A DNA stretch of 64,000 bases from positions 43,436 through 107,435 of the forward strand of contig JBDKFK010000002.1 in the NCBI GenBank assembly GCA_039798745.1, written 5' to 3'. Origin of the DNA: JBDKFK01 sp039798745 (GTDB lineage Bacteria > Patescibacteriota > Microgenomatia > UBA1406 > GWC2-37-13). The position numbers were made by a program, and so were the translations under genes. Below the pieces are notes generated by a model. The model was not told where the DNA came from. It made no database searches and saw only the letters and a list, made by a program, of their open reading frames with translations. This document shows positions 59,048 to 64,000 of the stretch, in pieces (the stretch's first letter is position 1; the number at the start of each line of letters is the position of its first letter).

Positions 59048-59767
59048 TTATTTTTCCGAGCTGTCTTTTCTTCCCTTTATGTATGTTTGCAGAAGGTCTT
59101 GAATTACGCTCTGGACTACAGCTGGAGAATCGTCGTTGACTACAATTGGAACATCAACTTGATCCGGATTGGAGTTGGTATCAACAACCGCTATAATGGG
59201 AAGATTATTCTTTTTTGCTTCAGTTACTGCGTTTTTCTCTTTTTTGATATCGACAATAAACATAGCATCAGGTTTCTTCTTAAGCTGAAGGAGACCTCCG
59301 TAGAGTTTTTCTAGTTTGGTCATTTCTTTGCTGAGCTGAATTCGTTCATGCTTGACAAACTTTTCCCATTCACCGGTGGTTTGCTGATCTTTGTATGTTT
59401 GAAGTTTTTTTACATTCTTCATGATTGTCTCAAAGTTGGTGAGCAGTCCGGGAAGCCATTTGGTGGTTATAGAAGGAATATCGTTAGCTTTGCAGATCTC
59501 AAAGGCCTCGTGATTGGCAACTTTCTTTGTTACCACAACCAATAAAGTCTTACCTTCCTTAGCATATTGCTTCAGTAATGCTTTTGCACTATCAAGGTAT
59601 GTTACGGTTTTAGTAAGATCGATGATGGATACACCATTTACTATTTTATATATATATTTTCTTGCTTTAGGGTGAAGACGGTTTTTTTTATGGCCCAAAT
59701 GTGCGCCAAGTTGAAACAATCTTTCTACTTCTTGAGTTTGCTTTGCGGTTAATGTTTGTTCATTCAT
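59048..59767 (-). CDS. rpsB: 30S ribosomal protein S2 (uS2)
   Basis: A 239-aa uS2. LGAHLGHKKNRLHPKARKYIYKIVNGVSIIDLTKT near the N-terminus, then TTKWLPGLLTNFETI (family RWLGGTLTN), LQLKKKPDAMFIVDIKKEKNAVTEAKKNNLPIIAVVDTNSNPDQVD and the C-terminal VPIVVNDDSPAVVQSVIQ. First gene of the rpsB-tsf-frr-rseP run. Immediately upstream (60 nt) are the two cohesin-like genes and the dockerin gene. Confidence 0.96.
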   Translation of the reverse strand: MNEQTLTAKQTQEVERLFQLGAHLGHKKNRLHPKARKYIYKIVNGVSIIDLTKTVTYLDSAKALLKQYAKEGKTLLVVVTKKVANHEAFEICKANDIPSITTKWLPGLLTNFETIMKNVKKLQTYKDQQTTGEWEKFVKHERIQLSKEMTKLEKLYGGLLQLKKKPDAMFIVDIKKEKNAVTEAKKNNLPIIAVVDTNSNPDQVDVPIVVNDDSPAVVQSVIQDLLQTYIKGRKDSSEK

Positions 59768-59827
59768 AGAGAGATTTTAACAGGAGGATCTCCATTTTGC
59801 AAGAGAAATAGGTCATAGTTTAGAGGC

Positions 59828-60427
59828 TCAACGGTATATGAGAAGTACCTCGTTGTTGCCTACTGCCATAGGTTTGTATGTTCCGCCGGGGCCCACAATC
59901 TGCCAGCTTTCGAGATTACTGAACTGGACTTTGTCCATGGTTATATCGCTAGTATTTGCTTTTGCCTGAAATCGGAGAGTGCCCATACAAAACATTCCGG
60001 CGGGCAGATTCTCCGCTCGTTCAAGCGCAACTCTGGTTATGGTTACCAGCCCTAGGTCTGGATCGTCTGTTACTTTTATTAGTTGGTTTAGTTTATAGTT
60101 CGCCTCAATACATTTTTTTTCCGTAGGATTGTCGGTGTATATATTTGCCTGGTCAAGTGTTGAAATATAGGAAACTAAGTGAGAAGGATATTTGATGGTA
60201 TAGGTTGCTGCTGATACTTTGTTTTTTTTGCTTGTAAAGAAATAAGGATTGATTTCAATTTTATCTCCTTTTGAAATAGACATTCTTGTTTTATCAAACA
60301 TTACCTGTACATGTACATTTCCAGCGTTCACGTTTACAAACATCTGATACATGAAAAGCCAGAAGAAGAAAGCGAGACTTAGTATACCTATCCCCGAAAG
60401 ATAGACTTTTGCAGTAGAGGGTTTCAT
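59828..60427 (-). CDS. Cohesin-like membrane-anchored protein, copy A
   Basis: A 199-aa protein with an N-terminal membrane helix (about 10-28) and one extracytoplasmic beta-sandwich domain. The pattern HVQVMFDKTRMSISKGDKIEINPYF, AATYTIKYPSHLVSYIS, GLVTITRVALERA, MFCMGTLRFQAKANTSD and VQFSNLESW follows the layout of type I cohesins (x-V-x-x-Gd...v.v.l, ...sftLkYDp..L, ...F..l.f.vk). The next gene upstream is a paralogue and the one beyond carries a dockerin domain. Family assignment is a pattern match, not a profile hit. Confidence 0.55.
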   Translation of the reverse strand: MKPSTAKVYLSGIGILSLAFFFWLFMYQMFVNVNAGNVHVQVMFDKTRMSISKGDKIEINPYFFTSKKNKVSAATYTIKYPSHLVSYISTLDQANIYTDNPTEKKCIEANYKLNQLIKVTDDPDLGLVTITRVALERAENLPAGMFCMGTLRFQAKANTSDITMDKVQFSNLESWQIVGPGGTYKPMAVGNNEVLLIYR

Positions 60428-60453
60428 AATTTTTTCAATTAGTACATTGTATC

Positions 60454-61080
60454 CTATTTATTCTTTCTGAGTTCGCCCGGATTCGCGACTCGTATAAGAA
60501 CAGAGTTTCTCCCCTGCTCAAAGAGTTTATATGTGCCTTCCGGTCCGACAAAGTCCCATTTATCTGTGTTTGCAAACTGAATAAGTCCTTCTGTTCCAAA
60601 CTGTGTTGACTTATTAATTACAAATGAGAGAGTTCCGAAACACATCAGTCCCGAAGCAAGATCGTCACTATTTGTAAGCGCTACACGGGAAATAGTAAGC
60701 ATACCGGTAGTTGGATCATCCACCACTTTAAGAACTTTTGTAAGTCTATACTTGTTGGCTATACATTCCTTTTGAGTTTTATTGTCAAGGTTACTGTTTG
60801 GTTCATTGAGTGTAGATATAAATCGCATCATATGAGAAGGGTATTTGAGGACGATAGTTCCCCCTGAAATATGTTCTGAGAGTCGGGATAGCAGATATAG
60901 ATTTACATCAACATAGCTTTCTTTTCCAACAACTATTCTTGATTTATCAAAGTACGCATGAATGCCGTTGGACTCAGCATTTGTGTTGATAAACATCTGG
61001 TATAGAAAAATCCAGAAAAAAAACGCAAGGCTTATAATTCCTATACCTCCTAGATAAATTTTTGCTGTAGACCGTTTCAT
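60454..61080 (-). CDS. Cohesin-like membrane-anchored protein, copy B
   Basis: A 208-aa paralogue of copy A: the same N-terminal helix (KIYLGGIGIISLAFFFWIFLYQMF, about 7-30) and domain layout, with GIHAYFDKSRIVVGKESYVDVNLYLLS, TIVLKYPSHMMRFIS, GMLTISRVALTNSDD, MCFGTLSFVINKST and IQFANTDKWDFVGPEG. The paired FDK...YPSH...ISRVAL...F.T segments in both copies define the family by eye. Lies 26 nt upstream of copy A and 18 nt downstream of the dockerin gene, on the same strand, consistent with one operon. Confidence 0.55.
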   Translation of the reverse strand: MKRSTAKIYLGGIGIISLAFFFWIFLYQMFINTNAESNGIHAYFDKSRIVVGKESYVDVNLYLLSRLSEHISGGTIVLKYPSHMMRFISTLNEPNSNLDNKTQKECIANKYRLTKVLKVVDDPTTGMLTISRVALTNSDDLASGLMCFGTLSFVINKSTQFGTEGLIQFANTDKWDFVGPEGTYKLFEQGRNSVLIRVANPGELRKNK

Positions 61081-61098
61081 ACGATTATTATATTAACT

Positions 61099-61965
61099 TT
61101 ATTGTGCTGGTGCAGCGCTCGGTGCTGCTGACTCAACACATGTAACTTGTCCATTCTCCTCAACTGCGCTACATACTTTCCCGGCTTCGGGCATAACCAT
61201 AGGACACATCTTATCTGGCTGTACATCGGTGCAGGTTCTTCCGCACCAGCCGCATGTTATTGGTTGTGGTACACCGGTTACTGATGGTGTCACTTCTCCA
61301 AACATACCCATTCTCCATATTTCAAAATCTACCAGGTTAACAGAACCGTCATTGTTGAAATCTGCCTGAAGTGTATGCGTTTCTCCAATATACTCCTGTC
61401 TGAATATTTCAAAATCTATCATGTCTATCTGTCCATCACAGTTTGCGTCTCCCATAATTTTCAGACATGTCGGAGGAGTAGGCGATGTCGAAATATCTCC
61501 AGGAGGTGTGACTCGACAATCTCTATGGGGCGCGCACGCCTTTCTTACTATTTGTATCCAGTGAGAAACAGTTGTACATGTAGTAGTATCTCCGAGTGTA
61601 CCTGTTGTTCCGTCAGCACATGTATATTCGGCATGAGCATATTTGAATTTTTTGTTATCGCAGGAATCGGTAAGATGAAGATCTTTTATAGCCTGGGTAC
61701 AGGCTTTCCTCTCAGGTTGTTCTATCTCTGCAGTCGGGAGTGGACTATCACAAACAAGGATAGGACGACACGGAGCTTTTATGCACTTAACTACTTCATA
61801 ATGACATTGTTGCGATTGGGTTGGAGATATTCCGCGGTTTGGCATGCCGTTGTTTGTTTTATTTTGTAAACCAGGAGCTGCAAAAGAAGGAGAAGCAAGG
61901 CGTAGCAACAATACAAAAAGTATTAATCCCAGACTAATAAATCCAATGTGTATACTTCTTCTCAT
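61099..61965 (-). CDS. Secreted Cys-rich protein with type I dockerin domain
   Basis: A 288-aa exported protein with a signal peptide (about 5-29, GFISLGLILFVLLLRLA). A Cys-rich region (about 54-151) with several CxC/CxxxxC patterns is followed by a dockerin (about 171-223) with two Ca-binding loops: D173-A-N-C-D177-G-Q-I-D181 with D184, and D202-F-N-N-D206-G-S-V-N with D213. A second Cys-rich module (about 236-276) and an Ala/Pro tail follow. Dockerins bind cohesins with high affinity; the two genes next to it are cohesin-like, suggesting a self-assembled surface complex (inference). The Cys-rich part may be a disulfide-rich binding domain. Confidence 0.8.
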   Translation of the reverse strand: MRRSIHIGFISLGLILFVLLLRLASPSFAAPGLQNKTNNGMPNRGISPTQSQQCHYEVVKCIKAPCRPILVCDSPLPTAEIEQPERKACTQAIKDLHLTDSCDNKKFKYAHAEYTCADGTTGTLGDTTTCTTVSHWIQIVRKACAPHRDCRVTPPGDISTSPTPPTCLKIMGDANCDGQIDMIDFEIFRQEYIGETHTLQADFNNDGSVNLVDFEIWRMGMFGEVTPSVTGVPQPITCGWCGRTCTDVQPDKMCPMVMPEAGKVCSAVEENGQVTCVESAAPSAAPAQ

Positions 61966-62014
61966 GATATGATCATAACGATATCAAATATATATATGGG
62001 GGTCAAGAGAATAT

Positions 62015-62227
62015 TTAAAATACTGCATCTTCTAATCGGACGACTCGCTCCTCTAGTTTGTGATGTTCGTTATCAAATAATCGAATTGCGATAGCAATAT
62101 CTTTTTCTATTTTCTTTATTCTTCTTATGATAGGTACAAGACCTACTTTAATTTCCTTTCGTACTTCATTTTGGACTTCGGTTCGGACAATTGTTTGTAT
62201 CGCCTGTAAGTCTTCGTGAGTAAGCAT
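62015..62227 (-). CDS. Small coiled-coil protein
   Basis: A 70-aa helical protein starting at ATG 62227 (MLTHEDLQAIQTIVRTEV); an ATG at 62242 would add five residues. It is almost entirely heptad-like helix with charged i/i+4 pairs (EVRKEIK, IIRRIKKIEKDI, LEERVVRLEDAVF). Such small proteins are common in reduced genomes and have no known function. No Shine-Dalgarno visible. Confidence 0.55.
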   Translation of the reverse strand: MLTHEDLQAIQTIVRTEVQNEVRKEIKVGLVPIIRRIKKIEKDIAIAIRLFDNEHHKLEERVVRLEDAVF

Positions 62228-62313
62228 GGTAAGGAATATCATAATGAAATTTGACTACATTGTCTATGGAATATAAACTACTTAATCTCGAAAATAGTTT
62301 ACGCCATAAACGC

Positions 62314-62353
62314 AAAAAGGGCTGGTATCGAGTAAACTCGACCCAGCCCTTTT
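62314..62353. terminator. Bidirectional intrinsic terminator after the sortase gene
   Basis: AAAGGGCTGG / CCAGCCCTTT stem with an inner CGAG/CTCG pair and T-runs on both ends. On the minus strand it ends the sortase gene (stop 62372); on the plus strand it would isolate whatever lies to its left. Confidence 0.85.
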
Positions 62354-62371
62354 CTTTCTCTGATCCTACAG

Positions 62372-63091
62372 TTAAGCCTCAACGACCCATCGATCCGAAG
62401 CGATCGTCTCGCCATCTTGCTGGGTAAAGTTCCCAGAGCATGTCATAAGCGTGATGACGGGGTGGCCCTTTGATCGGCCAACGAACTGTCCAGCCTCTTC
62501 AGCCGCCACGCCCTTGGAGAGCGTAACAGGGAAACTCTGCGAGGTTCCATCCGCCGTATAGATCGTGAGCGTATCGCCCACTTTCACTTTCGGCAGATCT
62601 TTGAATGGAGCTGGGATCTCTGGCGTTTTTTTCCATTTGAGTCTGTGGCCAGAGATGAACACCCGGCACGAGTACGCGGGGCCAACCCCGCAGTAACCCG
62701 TATACCAGGTTGCTTTGTGATCATCCGTCCAGGGAATACGATGCCCACCTGAAAGGATGACTCCACCCGGCACGACAACAACATCGATGATCGGCTCGGC
62801 CAGGCCTTCGCGTGTAATAGTAACTCGTACGGGTGTGGTCAAAGCCTGGGTCGCGCTGATCGGCGCGGGTGTAGAGTTTGCGGCAACGGTTGGAACCGAA
62901 GTCGCAATGGTGGTCGGCACTGCTGCCGTTTGTGTAGGCTGCGCGGTGGGCGCAACCTTCGTCGCCGACGGCTGAGCCGAGGCGGTGGATTGTGGCTGCG
63001 GTAGGGCAGCCTGAGTTGCAGGTTGTCCGCACGCTGTCAACAGGCCAACAGCTATGGTCAGCAGAACAACGATAGTAGATAGACGGCGCAT
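62372..63091 (-). CDS. Sortase-family transpeptidase, predicted lipoprotein
   Basis: A 239-aa extracytoplasmic transpeptidase. Signal peptide with lipobox LLTACGQ (C21 would be lipidated); a Ala/Pro/Thr-rich spacer to about 95; then a sortase beta-barrel with the catalytic His in VFISGHRLKW, the Cys in ITLMTCSGNF and the Arg in SDRWVVEA, in the right order. The small size and single domain resemble class E/F sortases. Sortases cleave LPxTG-like signals and join proteins to the cell wall or to each other. Strong RBS (GAGGAGG) and a clear terminator mark it as a self-contained cassette. A candidate substrate lies at 63619. Confidence 0.85.
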   Translation of the reverse strand: MRRLSTIVVLLTIAVGLLTACGQPATQAALPQPQSTASAQPSATKVAPTAQPTQTAAVPTTIATSVPTVAANSTPAPISATQALTTPVRVTITREGLAEPIIDVVVVPGGVILSGGHRIPWTDDHKATWYTGYCGVGPAYSCRVFISGHRLKWKKTPEIPAPFKDLPKVKVGDTLTIYTADGTSQSFPVTLSKGVAAEEAGQFVGRSKGHPVITLMTCSGNFTQQDGETIASDRWVVEA

Positions 63092-63152
63092 GTGTGTCCT
63101 CCTCTAATGGTTAGCTTCTTATAATGGGTCTGCCACTCGCAGGAGCAAATTA

Positions 63153-63197
63153 CAGACAAGCTGAATTCAACACATTTGTTAAATCCATCTTGTCTGT
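63153..63197 (-). promoter_or_regulatory. Inverted repeat upstream of the sortase gene
   Basis: ACAGACAAG / CTTGTCTGT (9-bp arms) enclose a second, imperfect inner pair AACA/TGTT. It lies ~60 nt upstream of the sortase start and could be an operator or a leader hairpin. A TTATAA box (about 63118-63123) between it and the gene may be the -10. Confidence 0.5.
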
Positions 63198-63272
63198 GAT
63201 TTGGCAGCAAGTAGCAAAAGTAAACTGTAGGATGTAGGGAGAAAGCCTGGCCGCGAAAAGTTGTACAGACAC

Positions 63273-63301
63273 AAAAAGACAGCAAAGCAATTTCGCTGTC
63301 T
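63273..63301 (-). terminator. Intrinsic terminator upstream of the sortase gene
   Basis: AGACAGC / GCTGTCT stem (63277-63283 with 63295-63301) with an 11-nt loop and a T-run (TTTTTG) on the minus strand. It would end transcripts from the 63619 gene, after a long 3' region of hairpins. Confidence 0.75.
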
Positions 63302-63427
63302 CTTATATCTGCCTTAGCTATATCATGGTCAGGTGGCTCCCCACATTCTTGAATATATTGTCAATGTACGCACTACTCCCCTTCTCTCTAAATAGAGGTG
63401 TCATCCAGGAAGTCGTGTTTTAAAAGG

Positions 63428-63561
63428 CTTGGAGCTCTGATCTCAACATTCGCGTTGAGATCATAGTTCCAAGAGCAACAGCTCAATTTAAAGAGTGCCA
63501 GGTGATCAACCCGACAGGCTCCTGCAATTGGAACCCGGGGGTTAAGCCCGGAAGTCTTTTT
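63428..63561 (+). ncRNA. Candidate structured RNA with alternative pairings and terminator
   Basis: CTTGGA (63428-63433) can pair with TCCAAG (63468-63473) around a perfect 9-bp hairpin GATCTCAAC/GTTGAGATC (63439-63447 with 63454-63462). The same TTCCAA region can instead pair with TTGGAAC (63528-63534), just before a CCGGG/CCCGG hairpin (63535-63539 with 63547-63551) and TTTTT (63557-63561). Mutually exclusive pairings before a terminator look attenuator-like on the plus strand. On the minus strand the same hairpins would form the 3' region of the 63619 gene. Strand uncertain; no promoter identified. The rest of the 63092-63618 gap holds only the terminator, an inverted repeat and a 9-bp hairpin (63566-63597). 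Confidence 0.4.
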
Positions 63562-63618
63562 GTTGGAAGAGAGGACACAACATGGGGCCCTCTCTTCGAT
63601 AATCCTACCAATATATGG

Positions 63619-64000
63619 CTATGCGACCTTCCCGTAGCTGCGAACGATCAGCAGCGCCAGGAAGAGCATGTATCCGCTCAGGATCATGGCCGGGGTACCG
63701 GTGTTCGGCTGGGGAGCGACGTTCATGGTCGGGCTCTCCAGGCTGGAGATATCGTCGCCTGCCGTGCAGGCCGGCGAGTCCAGATCTTCCGAATCCGCGG
63801 GCACCGTCACGATGATCTTGTTTCCAACGGCGTCCAGGCCAGCGCAGCGGTCTTTGAGCACCGGCGGGGGCGGGGGCGGCGTGCAGCTGCCATCATCAAC
63901 CTCGGTCGAGTCGGCCGGCACTTCAACGTCACTCACGCCATTCTTGCAGATCTTCTTCGTGATGATCGTTGTGTTGGTCGGTGGCTCGCAGGCTTTCAGG
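63619..64000 (-). CDS. Surface protein C-terminus with sortase-like sorting signal, 5' end outside window
   Basis: The frame is open to the window edge (GTG 63936 is internal); only the last ~126 residues are seen. Two related ~35-residue units are visible, each with VPADS and a C-x-(G/P)-rich end (SDVEVPADSTEVDDGSC, then IVTVPADSEDLDSPAC), separated by PPPPPP. The C-terminus is PQPNTGTPAMI, a hydrophobic helix (LSGYMLFLALLIV) and a short basic tail (RSYGKVA). This matches an LPxTG-like signal with P-x-P-N-T-G, a likely sortase substrate of the neighbouring lipoprotein sortase. No T-run terminator directly after; a hairpin-rich 3' region follows. Confidence 0.7.
   Translation of the reverse strand, partial: LKACEPPTNTTIITKKICKNGVSDVEVPADSTEVDDGSCTPPPPPPVLKDRCAGLDAVGNKIIVTVPADSEDLDSPACTAGDDISSLESPTMNVAPQPNTGTPAMILSGYMLFLALLIVRSYGKVA

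Noticed and set aside
62370..64000. GC-rich right end as contamination or chimeric assembly
   Set aside because: Similar GC-richer cassettes are interspersed through the window (1850, 14226, 45625), and the 62015 gene and terminator join it smoothly; cannot be fully excluded without read coverage.

Overview
The window looks like part of a reduced genome from the Candidate Phyla Radiation (Patescibacteria), most likely a Microgenomates-type lineage. The lineage is inferred. What is visible: about 60 tightly packed genes dominated by translation, DNA topology, proteases, envelope glycosyltransferases and small membrane-anchored surface proteins; short versions of EF-Ts, RF1 and YbeY; many genes without a Shine-Dalgarno sequence; several convergent gene pairs separated by 0-2 nt; and almost no biosynthetic enzymes. 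UGA is used as a stop (for example the M20 peptidase and hisS), so this is not a UGA-recoded lineage. No rRNA genes and no CRISPR array are seen. Two tRNA genes are present (Thr-CGU, Pro-CGG), neither with an encoded CCA.

Layout. 1-6523: a truncated unknown gene, an M20 peptidase, a small orphan cassette, then a surface-glycan cluster (two GT2 glycosyltransferases, DUF2304, methyltransferase, DUF2142 membrane protein). 6568-9819: pyruvate kinase and lepA. 9819-14597: an inverted repeat, a Thr/Pro-stalk surface protein, a SurA-like membrane protein, miaA, a divergent folD and another orphan cassette. 14700-20991: gyrA, ppa, gyrB, rplL and rplJ on the minus strand, with structured RNA between rplL and gyrB and before rplJ. 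21216-23113: an accessory patch with an IS1595-type transposase, a small membrane protein, a pseudoknotted RNA, tRNA-Thr and a compact promoter-to-terminator unit running antisense to that tRNA. 23241-30551: secreted protein, rpmE, a domain-1-less RF1, hisS, HtrA and CtpA proteases, and the rpsR-ssb-rpsF operon.

30878-45308: a PMT-type membrane protein, a SIMPL protein, a three-gene ABC exporter, an ADP-forming acyl-CoA synthetase (with pyruvate kinase this suggests fermentative ATP production), a MurF-like ligase, cysS, an MFS transporter, a large secreted protein and a second membrane glycosyltransferase. 45325-56808: tRNA-Pro amid GC-rich repeats, a Cys-rich orphan cassette, a MIP18-type Fe-S protein, RNase J, recR, prs, ybaB, dnaX, a degenerate YbeY, rpsU, a tandem pair of DHH-like proteins, proS and a CMP-kinase-like protein. 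56829-61965: rseP, frr, tsf and rpsB, followed on the same strand by two paralogous cohesin-like membrane proteins and a dockerin protein. 62015-64000: a coiled-coil protein, then a GC-richer end with a sortase lipoprotein and the C-terminus of a surface protein that ends in a sortase-like sorting signal.

The most unusual items are: the antisense unit over tRNA-Thr; the pseudoknot RNA beside the transposase region; the cohesin/dockerin trio; the sortase with a candidate substrate; the RF1 without domain 1; and a set of self-contained small-gene cassettes with strong ribosome binding sites. These stand out because the housekeeping genes here mostly lack such sites. Two families of dispersed palindromic repeats recur across the window and in two places create false N-terminal extensions of genes.
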